From assembly GCA_965284315.1 (NCBI GenBank), contig OZ260072.1:2480001-2544000 (forward strand): a stretch of DNA of 64,000 nt, written 5' to 3'. Below are positions 8,207 to 16,756 of this stretch, one piece after another. The notes under the pieces were generated by a model. That model was given only the letters and a program-made list of their open reading frames with translations. It had not been told where the DNA came from and did not search any database. How positions within the stretch are numbered: the first letter of the stretch is position 1; the number at the start of each line of letters is the position of its first letter. Origin of the DNA: PCRC01 sp017848435. Its GTDB lineage: Bacteria; Pseudomonadota; Gammaproteobacteria; Burkholderiales; Burkholderiaceae_C. A program made the position numbers and the translations under genes.

Positions 8207-8891
8207 GTCAGATTCCATCATTTCAGTCAGCCATGTGTTCAAGTCGGTCACCGACTCCACGGGCACCTTGGACATTTTGCGCGATATTCACTTCAGCCTC
8301 GCCCCGCGCGAAACGGTGGCGATTGTGGGCGCGTCGGGGTCCGGCAAAAGCACCTTGCTGTCCATCATGGCCGGGTTGGACACGCCCAGCCGCGGAACAG
8401 TTCACCTCGCCGGGCAAGACCTGTTCGCCTACAACGAAGACGAGCGCGCCGCGTTGCGCGCCCGGCAGGTCGGTTTTGTGTTCCAGAGCTTCCAGCTGAT
8501 GGGCAGCCTGACCGCGCTGGAAAACGTGATGCTGCCGCTGGAACTTGCTGGCCGAAAGGGCAGCAACCCACGCCAGGCCGCCACCGAGATGCTGGCGCGC
8601 GTCGGTCTGGCCGAGCGGCTGAACCATTACCCCAAGGTGCTGAGCGGTGGCGAGCAGCAGCGGGTGGCACTGGCCCGGGCCTTTGTGGTGCAGCCGGCGG
8701 TGCTGCTGGCCGACGAGCCCACCGGCAGCCTGGACTTCGCCACCGGCGACACGGTGATGCAGCTGATGTTTGACCTGAACCGCGAGCAGGGCACGACGCT
8801 GGTGCTGGTGACGCACGACCGCGCGATAGCCGCGCGCTGTGCCCGCCGCATCACCATCGAGGCCGGTCAAATTGCTTCCGACCAGGCCTGA
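8205..8891 (+). CDS. ybbA: ABC transporter ATP-binding protein, YbbA/LolD type
   Basis: ATPase of the MacB/LolD superfamily, 228 residues. Walker A GASGSGKST at about 42-50, ABC signature LSGGEQQRV, and Walker B VLLADEPTG are followed by the H-loop VLVTHDRA. In E. coli ybbA is followed by the large permease gene ybbP; here only the repeat and rlmB follow, so the permease partner is elsewhere or absent. The start ATG overlaps the divergent tesA start by 2 nt and its only ribosome-site-like bases (AAGAAAG) lie inside the tesA coding sequence. Confidence 0.85.
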   Translation: MSDSIISVSHVFKSVTDSTGTLDILRDIHFSLAPRETVAIVGASGSGKSTLLSIMAGLDTPSRGTVHLAGQDLFAYNEDERAALRARQVGFVFQSFQLMGSLTALENVMLPLELAGRKGSNPRQAATEMLARVGLAERLNHYPKVLSGGEQQRVALARAFVVQPAVLLADEPTGSLDFATGDTVMQLMFDLNREQGTTLVLVTHDRAIAARCARRITIEAGQIASDQA

Positions 8892-8910
8892 GGGCCATTG
8901 TTGGGCAATT

Positions 8911-8974
8911 TTTGAAGCCAAATCGGCCTCTGGCCTTAGTGAAGCCTTGCGGTTTAGCTACTGATTCAATAGCA
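8911..8974 (+). repeat. dispersed intergenic repeat, copy 1
   Basis: About 60 bp with the core AAATCGGCCTCTGGCCTTAG, then a CTTGCGGTTTAGCTA segment, and a terminal imperfect hairpin GCTACTG-ATT-CAATAGC (8957-8973). Two further copies lie at 28379-28440 (reverse orientation) and 52506-52562. It sits between ybbA and rlmB. Confidence 0.8.
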
Positions 8975-9011
8975 GACAGGGCCTGCACCAGCGTCCCCCG
9001 ATAATCGATGC

Positions 9012-9746
9012 ATGTCCTCACCCAAAGTTTTGTTCGGTTTCCACGCGGTCGGCGTGCGCCTGAAGACGGCGCCAGCCTCCATCGTTGAAATCTATTTTGA
9101 AGTCACCCGGCGCGACGCCCGGATGCGGCAGTTCATCGAGCGCGCCACCGAGGCCGGTGTGCGGCTGATCGAGGCCGACGCGATGCGCATCGCCAAGCTC
9201 TGCGGCAGCCACGGCCACCAGGGTGTGGCGGCACGCGTCCAGCCGCTGCCGCAGAACCACTCGCTCGACGACCTGCTCGACGCCGTAGAAGGCCCCCCTT
9301 TGCTGTTGGTGCTCGACGGTGTGACCGACCCGCACAACCTCGGCGCCTGCCTGCGCGTGGCCGACGGTGCCGGCGCGCACGCGGTGATCGCCCCCAAGGA
9401 CCACGCGGTTGGCATCAACGCCACCGTGGCCAAGGTGGCGAGCGGTGCGTCCGAGACGGTGCCGTATTTCATGGTCACCAACCTGGCCCGCACGCTGGGC
9501 GAGCTGAAAGAACGCAGCATCTGGTGCATTGGCGCCAGCGACGACGCGCCCAAGACCCTGTACCAAACCGACCTCACCGTGCCGGTGGCGCTGGTGCTGG
9601 GGGCCGAAGGCGATGGCATGCGCCAGCTCACCCGCAAAACCTGCGACGCGCTGGTCAGCATTCCGATGCGCGGCGCGGTGGAAAGCCTCAACGTGTCCGT
9701 GGCCAGCGGTGTGTGCCTGTACGAGGCGCTGCGCCAGCGCGGCTAA
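9012..9746 (+). CDS. rlmB: 23S rRNA (guanosine-2251-2'-O)-methyltransferase
   Basis: SpoU-family (SPOUT) methyltransferase that methylates the 2'-O of G2251 in the 23S rRNA P-loop. The N-terminal substrate-binding domain begins FGFHAVGVRL. The catalytic domain has motif 1 VLDGVTDPHNLGACLRVAD (the Asn and Arg of NxGAxxR), motif 2 LVLGAEGDGMRQL and motif 3 IPMRGAVESLNVSVA, which form the knotted SAM site. Length of 244 aa matches RlmB. The stop overlaps the convergent chromate-transporter stop by 4 nt. Confidence 0.93.
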   Translation: MSSPKVLFGFHAVGVRLKTAPASIVEIYFEVTRRDARMRQFIERATEAGVRLIEADAMRIAKLCGSHGHQGVAARVQPLPQNHSLDDLLDAVEGPPLLLVLDGVTDPHNLGACLRVADGAGAHAVIAPKDHAVGINATVAKVASGASETVPYFMVTNLARTLGELKERSIWCIGASDDAPKTLYQTDLTVPVALVLGAEGDGMRQLTRKTCDALVSIPMRGAVESLNVSVASGVCLYEALRQRG

Positions 9747-10324
9747 ACCAGCCCGAACCAGCCCAGCAGCGCGCCCGCACCCAGCAGCCACAGCAGGTGC
9801 AGCCGGGTGCGCCACACCAGCAGTGCGGCGGTGGCGGTCAACAGCCACAGCGGCCAGTCCGTCAGCGGGTTGCCGTGGGCGCGGGACAGAATCCAGCCGG
9901 TGGCCAGCATCAGGCCCACCACGATGGGGGCCATGCCCTGCTTGAAGGCCCGCACCGCGCGGCGTTTCCCGTTGGCATGGGCCCAGCGCGCCGCCACATA
10001 GGTCAGCGTGGTGCTCGGCAGCAAAATGCCCACCATGGTCAGCAACACGCCGAACAGGCCAGTCCACGGCCCGCCGGCATTCAACCCGACCTGCCAGCCC
10101 ATGAGCGCCACGAACAGCACGTTCGGCCCGGGCGCGGCCTGGGCAATCGCAATCGACGCGTTGAACTGCGGGTCGGTCAGCCAGTGCTGCTGGTCCACCA
10201 GGTAGCGGTGCATGTCGGGCGCGGTGCTGATGGCGCCGCCAATCGACAGCAGCGACAGCATCAGGAAATGCAGGAACAACTGGAGCCAGTCGCTGTGGGT
10301 CATGACAAGACTGGCCTCGGTCAT
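9743..10324 (-). CDS. chromate transporter family protein, half-size (second subunit)
   Basis: About 193-residue membrane protein with a single CHR domain. It has the family motifs SIGGAISTAPDMHRYLVDQQ and AQAAPGPNVLFV (PGPN) and about five or six hydrophobic helices. Half-size CHR proteins normally work as heterodimeric pairs; the other half is the overlapping gene just upstream (ATGA overlap). The family exports chromate in some bacteria, but the real substrate of split pairs is often unknown. The start was chosen at the overlapping ATG, not the longer upstream frame. Confidence 0.83.
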   Translation of the reverse strand: MTEASLVMTHSDWLQLFLHFLMLSLLSIGGAISTAPDMHRYLVDQQHWLTDPQFNASIAIAQAAPGPNVLFVALMGWQVGLNAGGPWTGLFGVLLTMVGILLPSTTLTYVAARWAHANGKRRAVRAFKQGMAPIVVGLMLATGWILSRAHGNPLTDWPLWLLTATAALLVWRTRLHLLWLLGAGALLGWFGLV

Positions 10325-10884
10325 GGCTTGAGCTTGCGGTAGGCCAGCACACAGGCGGTGCCGCCGATGCCCAGCAGCACCCACAGCAGCGGCCAACGCA
10401 ACAGGCCAATGGCCACAAAGGTCAGCGCCGCCAACACACAGCAGACACGAAAACCCAACGGGTTACGCCTGAGGGCTGGGGCCAGTTTCAGGCCGCTGGC
10501 GAGAATCAGCCCGGCGGCCACAGCGCCCATGCCGCGCAACGCACCGGCAAAGCCGGGGTGGTCCGCCACCTGTGCGTAGAGTGCGGCCAGCAACAGCACG
10601 CCACACAGGGGGAAGACCAGCATGCCGGCCAGCGCGGCGAGCGCACCGCCGAGGCCAAAGTAGCGGCCGCCGATCACCAGCGAGAGGTTGACCACGTTGG
10701 GGCCGGGCATGATCTGCGCGACCGCCCACTCTTCAATGAACTCCTCGCGCGTCAGCCACTTTTTTTTGTCCACCAGCTCGCGCTGCACCACCGCCAGCAC
10801 ACCGCCAAAGCCCTGCAGTGCCAGCAGCGTGAACGAGACGAACAAATCCGTCTTGGAGGTGGGCTGGTTGGGCGCCTCGGCCAT
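10321..10884 (-). CDS. chromate transporter family protein, half-size (first subunit)
   Basis: About 187-residue CHR-domain membrane protein. Conserved N-terminal features are ALQGFGGVLAVVQRELVD and KKWLTREEFIEEWAVAQ, followed by IMPGPNVVNLS; about six hydrophobic segments follow. It pairs with the overlapping downstream half. It begins only 7 bp after the stop of the FabG-like gene, so it appears to be transcribed with the beta-oxidation genes, an unusual partner set. The start ATG at 10884 (MAEAPNQP) was preferred over an ATG 12 codons upstream inside that gene. Confidence 0.83.
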   Translation of the reverse strand: MAEAPNQPTSKTDLFVSFTLLALQGFGGVLAVVQRELVDKKKWLTREEFIEEWAVAQIMPGPNVVNLSLVIGGRYFGLGGALAALAGMLVFPLCGVLLLAALYAQVADHPGFAGALRGMGAVAAGLILASGLKLAPALRRNPLGFRVCCVLAALTFVAIGLLRWPLLWVLLGIGGTACVLAYRKLKP

Positions 10885-10891
10885 GCCCACC

Positions 10892-11635
10892 TCAGACCGA
10901 CATGCCGCCCGAGACTTCAATCACCGCGCCATTGATGTAGCTGGCTTCGTCGCTGGCGAGAAAGGCGTAGGTGTTGGCAATTTCTTCCGGCTGGCCCAAG
11001 CGGCGCAGCGGCACGCGGTGTTCCATCTCGGTGATGACCTTCTCGGGGATGGTATCCAGGATGGGCGTGGCAATGAAGCCCGGCGCCACCGCGTTGACGC
11101 GCACGCCCTTGGGGCCGAGTTCGCGGCTCCAGGTCTTGGTGAAACCGATCACACCGAACTTGGTGGCGGCGTAGTTGGTCTGGCCGAAGTTGCCGTAGAT
11201 GCCGACCACCGAACTGGCGTTCAGAATCACGCCGCTGCCCTGGGCGGTCATGGTGTCGGCCACGGCCTGCGCGCAGTGGAACACGCCGCGCAGGTTGACG
11301 TCGATCACGCGGTCGAACTGCTCCAGTGTCATTTTCTGCAAGCGCGCGTCCTGCGTGATGCCGGCGTTGTTGACCAGCACATCGATGCGGCCGAACTGCG
11401 CCTTGACCCTGGCCACCACGCCGTCGACCATGTCGCGCTGCGTCACGTCAACCACATAACCTTCGGCCCGGGCGCCGAGCGCGCGGCACTGGGCCACGGC
11501 GTCGTCGACTGCCGCCTGCTTCACGTCGCAGACAATGACGATGGCGCCTTCGCGGGCGAATTTCAAAGCAGTGGCCAGGCCAATGCCCTGGGCTGCACCG
11601 GTCACGATGCTGACCTTGTCTTTCAATCTTGGCAT
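10892..11635 (-). CDS. short-chain dehydrogenase, 3-oxoacyl-(ACP/CoA) reductase FabG-like
   Basis: SDR of 247 residues. Cofactor motif TGAAQGIGLA, NNAG at VLVNNAGITQD, active-site Ser in LNASSVVGIYGNFGQ, and YAATKFGV for the Tyr-Lys pair; C-terminus NGAVIEVSGGMSV. The family reduces 3-oxoacyl thioesters or oxidises 3-hydroxyacyl thioesters. It lies 9 bp downstream of the FadJ-like gene, so a role in acyl-CoA metabolism, not general fatty-acid synthesis, is likely. PhaB-type acetoacetyl-CoA reductase is another possibility. Confidence 0.83.
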   Translation of the reverse strand: MPRLKDKVSIVTGAAQGIGLATALKFAREGAIVIVCDVKQAAVDDAVAQCRALGARAEGYVVDVTQRDMVDGVVARVKAQFGRIDVLVNNAGITQDARLQKMTLEQFDRVIDVNLRGVFHCAQAVADTMTAQGSGVILNASSVVGIYGNFGQTNYAATKFGVIGFTKTWSRELGPKGVRVNAVAPGFIATPILDTIPEKVITEMEHRVPLRRLGQPEEIANTYAFLASDEASYINGAVIEVSGGMSV

Positions 11636-11644
11636 GGAAACTTT

Positions 11645-13774
11645 TCAGTAGGTGGGTTGGTGCTGGCGCAGTGTCGCCACCGCGCCGGGCGAGAGTGTAA
11701 AGCCCACACCATGCCGTGCTGCGAGCGTGGCCGAACGGGCCACAAACGCGTCCACCCCCATGCCATAGACAAACTGCAGCGCCCCCCCGGTCCAGGCCGG
11801 AAAGCCAATGCCGAAGATGGAGCCGATGTTGCCGTCGTGCACCGTGGTCAGCACGCCTTCGTGCAGGCAGCGGGCGGTTTCCACCGCCTGGCGGTAGAGC
11901 AGGCGGTCTTTCAACTCGTCAATGTTCCAGGCCACAGCGGGTTTCTCGAACAGCACTTTCAGCTGCGGCCACAGGGTTTTCTTCTGGCCGGCGGGGTAGT
12001 CGTAGAAACCACCGCCGCCGGCGCGGCCGGGGCGCTTCAGTTCTTTCACCATGCGCTCCACCAGCAGTTCGCCGGGTGTGGCTTGGTAGCCGGGCAGGTC
12101 GGCACGGGTCTGGTCGAGCACATGCACACTCAGCGAGAGCGCGGTTTCGTCCAGCACCGCCAAGGGGCCCACCGGCATGCCCGCCTGCAAGCCCGCGTTT
12201 TCGATCACTGGCGCCGGAATGCCTTCGCCCAGCATCGCGGCGCCTTCCATCACAAAGGTGCCAAAGGTGCGGCTGGTGTAGAAGCCGCGCGAATCGTTCA
12301 CCACGATGGGCATCTTGCCCAGCGCCTGCACGTAGTCGAAGGCGCGCGCCACGGTCTCGTCGTCGGTTTGCGGCCCGCGGATGATTTCCACCAGTTTCAT
12401 CTTGTCCACCGGGCTGAAGAAGTGGATGCCAATGAATTTCTCAGGCCGGGCGCTGGCGGCCGCCAAACCGCCGATGGGCAGGGTGGAGGTGTTGCTGGCA
12501 AAGAAACCGCCGGGTGCCAACATGGGCTCGGCTTCTTGCGTGACCTTGGCTTTGAGTTCGCGGCTTTCAAACACCGCCTCAATGACCAGGTCGCAACCCT
12601 GCAGGTCGGTGGCCTTGTCGGTGGTGGTGATGCGGTCGAGCAACGCCTTCTGGTCGTGCGGGCTGAGTTGGCCTTTGTCCACCCGCGGCTGGGTGACCCT
12701 GATGCTGTAGGCCTTGCCGGCTTCGGCCCGCTCGGTACTCACGTCTTTCAGCACCGTGGTAATGCCCTTGCTGGCCTGCGCATAGGCAATGCCGGCGCCC
12801 ATCATGCCGGCACCAAGCAGGCCGACCTGGGTGGGTTTGAAGCGGGGCACGCCGACCGGCCGCGACTGGCCGCCCTTGATGGCGTTCATGTTGAAGAAAA
12901 AGGTGTTGACCATGGCCCGCGCGTTGCGGCCGGTCATCAGCTTGGCGAGGTAGCGGCTCTCGATGCGCAGCGCGGTGTCCACATCGACCATGGCACCTTC
13001 GGCCATGCAGGCCATGATGGCTTCGGGCGCAGGGTAGAGGCCACGGGTCTGCTTCTTGAGCATGGCGGGCGCCATGGTCAGCATGCCGGCCACCTTGGGG
13101 TTGGCGGGCGTGCCGCCGGGGATCTTGTGGTCCTTGGCGTCCCAGGGGTGGTGTGAGGCCGGGTGGGTGGCAATGTAGGCCAGCGCCGCTTCGCGCAGCT
13201 GAGCCGGTTCGCTGACCAGCTCGTGCACCAGGCCCAGTTCCAGCGCCTCGCGCGGGTTGAACAGCTTGCCTTCCACCAAGTAGGGCTGTGCGCCCATCAG
13301 GCCCAGGTGCCGCACCATCTTGGTCACGCCGCTGGCGCCGGGCAGCAGGCCCAGCGTCACCTCCGGCAGGCCGAGCTGGGTCTTGGGGTTGTCGAGCGCG
13401 ACGCGGTAGTGGCCCACCAGCGCCACCTCCCAGCCGCCACCCAGCGCGGTGCCGTTGATGCAGCTCACCACCGGTTTGCCTAGCGTCTCAAGGGTGCGGA
13501 AGTTCTTTTTGAGCAACTCGACTTCGGCGTAGGCCTTGGGTGCGTCGGCCTCGGTCAGGCGCATCAGCGCCTTCAGGTCGGCACCGGCGAAGAAGGTGCT
13601 TTTGGCGGAGGCCAGCACAATGCCCGTGATGGCGTCCTTGTCCTTCAGCACCTGCGCGGCGGCTTCGGTCATGTCCTGCTGCCATTGCCGGCACATGGTG
13701 TTGACCGGTGAATCGGGTTCGTCAAAGGTGAGGGTGGCAATGCCGTCTTGCAGTGCGTAGCGGATGGTTTTCAT
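11645..13774 (-). CDS. fadJ: bifunctional enoyl-CoA hydratase / 3-hydroxyacyl-CoA dehydrogenase (FadJ/FadB type)
   Basis: Catalyses two successive steps of beta-oxidation. The N-terminal crotonase domain (about residues 1-190) has the oxyanion motif NGTALGGGWEVAL and the glutamate-bearing LGLPEVTLGLLPGASG. The central NAD-binding domain starts with VGLLGAGMMGAGIAYA (about 310-325) and contains ASNTSTLPI and GIHFFSPVDKMKLVEI. The C-terminal 3HCDH dimerisation domain ends the 709-residue chain. Length fits FadJ/FadB alpha subunits. Upstream are a DUF3617 gene and a thiolase, which supplies the last step, and downstream is a FabG-like SDR, so this is a beta-oxidation operon. Confidence 0.92.
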   Translation of the reverse strand: MKTIRYALQDGIATLTFDEPDSPVNTMCRQWQQDMTEAAAQVLKDKDAITGIVLASAKSTFFAGADLKALMRLTEADAPKAYAEVELLKKNFRTLETLGKPVVSCINGTALGGGWEVALVGHYRVALDNPKTQLGLPEVTLGLLPGASGVTKMVRHLGLMGAQPYLVEGKLFNPREALELGLVHELVSEPAQLREAALAYIATHPASHHPWDAKDHKIPGGTPANPKVAGMLTMAPAMLKKQTRGLYPAPEAIMACMAEGAMVDVDTALRIESRYLAKLMTGRNARAMVNTFFFNMNAIKGGQSRPVGVPRFKPTQVGLLGAGMMGAGIAYAQASKGITTVLKDVSTERAEAGKAYSIRVTQPRVDKGQLSPHDQKALLDRITTTDKATDLQGCDLVIEAVFESRELKAKVTQEAEPMLAPGGFFASNTSTLPIGGLAAASARPEKFIGIHFFSPVDKMKLVEIIRGPQTDDETVARAFDYVQALGKMPIVVNDSRGFYTSRTFGTFVMEGAAMLGEGIPAPVIENAGLQAGMPVGPLAVLDETALSLSVHVLDQTRADLPGYQATPGELLVERMVKELKRPGRAGGGGFYDYPAGQKKTLWPQLKVLFEKPAVAWNIDELKDRLLYRQAVETARCLHEGVLTTVHDGNIGSIFGIGFPAWTGGALQFVYGMGVDAFVARSATLAARHGVGFTLSPGAVATLRQHQPTY

Positions 13775-13819
13775 GGGCAGGGTGGTTCAGGGGCAACGCC
13801 AGCGGCGCTGCCGGTGGGT

Positions 13820-14242
13820 TTATCGGGGGCTCGGGCAGTCGCCCGCACGAACGATGAAGACTTCGGCCACCGGCTCGGTTTTGCCGTTCACCACGCGTTC
13901 GCTTTTGCTTTCCAGGTAGATGTCGGACTTCACTGTCCACTGGCCGCGCCGCAGCTCGGTCTGGCCGTTGGCGTTGGTGCAGCGCATTTCACGGGTGTAG
14001 GTCGCGCCTTTCTGGCGGACGTCTTTGTCCACGCAGCGGTCACCGGGGGCTTGTTTGGCGGCGGTGTTGGCCGACAGAAAATCTTCCTTCAGGCATTCGC
14101 GGTGGACAAACGGTTGGCCGCCAGGGAGCACCGTCATGATTTCCCACTGACCAGCTTTGATCTTTGGCAGCTCGGCGGCAAAGCCGGGCAGGGCGCAGCA
14201 GGCGAACAACGCCGCGACGCACCGGTTGCACCAGGACGCCAT
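13820..14242 (-). CDS. DUF3617 family secreted protein
   Basis: About 140-residue protein with a Sec signal peptide (hydrophobic run CVAALFACCALPGFAA) and a mature part starting ELPKIKAGQWEI, the hallmark beginning of DUF3617 proteins. Four cysteines in the mature part may form disulfides. Function unknown. The ATG overlaps the thiolase stop (ATGA), so it is translated together with beta-oxidation enzymes, although it is a periplasmic protein. A longer N-terminal extension starting inside the thiolase gene was rejected because it would bury the signal peptide. Confidence 0.78.
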   Translation of the reverse strand: MASWCNRCVAALFACCALPGFAAELPKIKAGQWEIMTVLPGGQPFVHRECLKEDFLSANTAAKQAPGDRCVDKDVRQKGATYTREMRCTNANGQTELRRGQWTVKSDIYLESKSERVVNGKTEPVAEVFIVRAGDCPSPR

Positions 14243-15447
14243 CAGATGCGCTCCACAATCGTGGCAATGCCCATGCCGCCGCCCACGCACAGCGTGGCCA
14301 GGCCGTAGCGCAGCTTGCGGCGGTGCAGCTCGTCCACCAGCGTGTTCAGGATCATCGCGCCGGTGGCGCCCAAGGGGTGGCCCATGGCGATGGCGCCGCC
14401 GTTCACATTGACCTTGTCGTGCGGTACGTTCAGCTCCTTCATGAAGCGCATGGGCACCGCGGCAAAGGCTTCGTTGACCTCGAACAAATCGATCTGGTCC
14501 ACCGTCAGGCCCGCCTTGGCCAGCGCCTTCAGCGCCGCCGGCACCGGGCCGGTGAGCATGATGGTGGGGTCGGCGCCGCTGACCGCCGCAGCGACGATGC
14601 GGGCGCGCGGTGTCAGCTGGTGCGTTTTGCCAGCGGCCTCGGAACCGATGAGGATGGCCGCGGCGCCGTCCACGATGCCCGACGAATTGCCGGCATGGTG
14701 CACATGGTGGATACGCTCGACCTGCGGGTAGCGCGACAGCGCCACCGTGTCGAAACCCATCGCGCCCATCTGCTCGAACGAGGCTTTCAGCGCGCCCAGG
14801 CCTTCCAGCGTGGTGTGGGGTTTGATGAACTCGTCGTAGTCGAGGATGGTCTGGTCCAGGAAGTCTTTCACTGGCACCACCGAGCCGGCGAAGTAGCCAC
14901 CTTCACGCGCCTTGGCGGCGCGCTTCTGGCTTTCCAGCGCGAAGGCATCGACATCCTCGCGGCGGTAACCGTCGATGGTGGCGATCAAATCGGCGCCAAT
15001 ACCCTGCGGCACAAAGTTGGTGGCGCAGCTGGTTTCCGGGTCTTGCGCCCAGGCGCCGCCGTCGGAGCCAATCGGCACCCGGCTCATGCTTTCCACGCCG
15101 CCGGCCACCACCAGGTCTTCCCAACCCGAGCGCACCTTTTGTGCCGCCATGTTCACCGCTTCCAGGCCCGATGCGCAGAAGCGGTTGAGCTGCACGCCGG
15201 AGCAGCGGAAATCCCAGCCGGCTTTCAGCGCGGCGACCTTGGCAATCACGGCACCCTGCTCGCCGACCGGCGAGACCACGCCCATCACCACGTCGTCGAC
15301 CTGGCTGGTGTCAAAGTCGTTGCGGCGCTGCAGTTCGGTCAGCACGCCAGCCAGCAGATTGACCGGCTTGACCTCGTGCAGGCTGCCGTCTTTCTTGCCC
15401 TTACCGCGCGGGGTACGAATGGCGTCATACACAAATGCTTCGCTCAT
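14242..15447 (-). CDS. acetyl-CoA C-acyltransferase (thiolase)
   Basis: Thiolase of 401 residues that performs the last step of beta-oxidation (FadA/PaaJ-like) or the reverse condensation. The acyl-carrying Cys91 is in QLNRFCASGLEAV. The GGVESMSRVP loop and FEVNEAFA are present, the catalytic His is in AMGHPLGATGA and the second Cys in ATLCVGGGMG. The start ATG has a good GGAG site 8 bp upstream; an antisense extension through the divergent acyl-CoA dehydrogenase was rejected. It is first gene of the leftward operon thiolase-DUF3617-fadJ-SDR-chromate transporters. A palindrome between it and the divergent dehydrogenase probably controls both. Confidence 0.9.
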   Translation of the reverse strand: MSEAFVYDAIRTPRGKGKKDGSLHEVKPVNLLAGVLTELQRRNDFDTSQVDDVVMGVVSPVGEQGAVIAKVAALKAGWDFRCSGVQLNRFCASGLEAVNMAAQKVRSGWEDLVVAGGVESMSRVPIGSDGGAWAQDPETSCATNFVPQGIGADLIATIDGYRREDVDAFALESQKRAAKAREGGYFAGSVVPVKDFLDQTILDYDEFIKPHTTLEGLGALKASFEQMGAMGFDTVALSRYPQVERIHHVHHAGNSSGIVDGAAAILIGSEAAGKTHQLTPRARIVAAAVSGADPTIMLTGPVPAALKALAKAGLTVDQIDLFEVNEAFAAVPMRFMKELNVPHDKVNVNGGAIAMGHPLGATGAMILNTLVDELHRRKLRYGLATLCVGGGMGIATIVERI

Positions 15448-15512
15448 GGGGGTGGCTCCAAAGGGACAGTAAGACAGGGAGAAAAGGGATGTTTGCAGTA
15501 TATTCATTTCAC

Positions 15513-15526
15513 CAAGCAATTGCTTG
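15513..15526. promoter_or_regulatory. 14-bp perfect palindrome CAAGCAATTGCTTG, probable fatty-acid regulator operator
   Basis: It lies in the 105-bp divergent region, about 66 bp from the thiolase start and 27 bp from the dehydrogenase start. The region between them is AT-rich (GCAGTATATTCATTT), fitting a promoter. The dyad is the size expected for a TetR-type dimer (FadR/PsrA/FadP-like). The regulator itself is not identified. Confidence 0.6.
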
Positions 15527-15552
15527 CCAAAAATAGTCCAGCAGGTGACACC

Positions 15553-16716
15553 ATGATCGAACGCACACTTTTCTCGGCCGACCACGAGGCCTTCCGCGAC
15601 AGTTTTCGCCGCTTTGTGGAGAAAGAAATCGTCCCGCACCATGAGGCCTGGGAGGAGGACGGCTATGTCGACCGCGCCGTCTGGCACAAGGCCGGCGAGA
15701 ACGGCTTTTTGTGCATGTCGCTGCCCGAAGCCTATGGCGGGGCCGATGCCGACAAGCTGTATTCGGTGGTGCAGATGGAAGAGCTGGCGCGGGCCGGCAC
15801 CACGGGCATTGGCTACGGGTTGCACAGCGAAATCGTCGCGCCCTACATCCTCCACTACGGCACCGAGGCGCAGAAGCAGCACTACCTGCCCAAACTCGCC
15901 AGCGGCGAGATGGTGGGCGCGATCGCGATGAGCGAGCCAGCCGCCGGCAGCGACCTGCAAGGCATCAAATGCACCGCGCTGCAACAGCCCGACGGCAGCT
16001 ACCTGCTCAACGGCAGCAAGACCTTCATCACCAACGGCTGGCATGCCGATCTGGTGGTTGTGGTGGCCAAAACCAACCCAGCCGCTGGCGGCAAGGGCAC
16101 CAGCCTGTTTCTGGTGGAGCGGGGCATGCCGGGGTTCGAGAAAGGCAAGCGCCTGAAGAAGATGGGCATGAAGGCCCAGGACACGTCCGAACTGTTTTTC
16201 AGCAATGTGCGGCTGTCGGCCGAGCAGTTGCTGGGCGGCAGTGCCTACGAGAACAAGGGCTTCATCTGCCTGATGGAGCAACTGCCCTGGGAGCGGCTGC
16301 AGATTGCCATCACCGCAGTGTCTGCCGCCCAGGCCGCGATTGACTGGACGGTGGACTATGTCAAAGACCGCCAGGTGTTTGGCCAACCGGTGGCCAATTT
16401 TCAGAACACGCGCTACACCCTGGCCGAGCTGCAGACCGAAGTGCAGGTGGCGCGGGTGTTTGTGGACAAATGCTGCGAACTGGTCGTGTTGGACAAGCTC
16501 GACACCGCCACCGCCAGCATGGCCAAGTACTGGTGCAGTGACCTGCAATGCAAGGTGATGGACGAATGTGTGCAGCTCTTCGGCGGCTACGGCTACATGT
16601 GGGAGTACCCGATTACCCGCGCCTACGCCGACGCCCGGGTACAGCGCATCTACGGCGGTACGAACGAGATCATGAAAGAGGTGATTTCGCGCAGCATGGG
16701 CCTGGGCGGGCGCTGA
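15553..16716 (+). CDS. acyl-CoA dehydrogenase
   Basis: FAD-dependent first step of beta-oxidation, 387 residues. The N-terminal helical domain (DHEAFRDSFRRFVEKEIVPHHEAW split over two helices) precedes the signature AIAMSEPAAGSDLQGI, the beta domain with TFITNGWHADLVVVVAKT, and the C-terminal region LFGGYGYMWEYPITRAY followed by IYGGTNEIMKEVISRSMG, where the catalytic Glu usually lies (TNE). Start chosen at the ATG after GCAGGTGACACC. It is divergent from the thiolase operon and presumably co-regulated through the palindrome at 15513. Confidence 0.92.
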   Translation: MIERTLFSADHEAFRDSFRRFVEKEIVPHHEAWEEDGYVDRAVWHKAGENGFLCMSLPEAYGGADADKLYSVVQMEELARAGTTGIGYGLHSEIVAPYILHYGTEAQKQHYLPKLASGEMVGAIAMSEPAAGSDLQGIKCTALQQPDGSYLLNGSKTFITNGWHADLVVVVAKTNPAAGGKGTSLFLVERGMPGFEKGKRLKKMGMKAQDTSELFFSNVRLSAEQLLGGSAYENKGFICLMEQLPWERLQIAITAVSAAQAAIDWTVDYVKDRQVFGQPVANFQNTRYTLAELQTEVQVARVFVDKCCELVVLDKLDTATASMAKYWCSDLQCKVMDECVQLFGGYGYMWEYPITRAYADARVQRIYGGTNEIMKEVISRSMGLGGR

Positions 16717-16756
16717 CAGGGCACGCCTCGGCGGCCAACTCTGACAAACTGGGCGC

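Noticed and set aside
10688..13156. A long open frame of about 820 codons on the plus strand, opposite fabG and fadJ
   Set aside because: It is an antisense shadow of high-GC genes: His/Gly/Ala/Gln-rich with no recognisable domain, while the minus strand has complete enzyme motifs.
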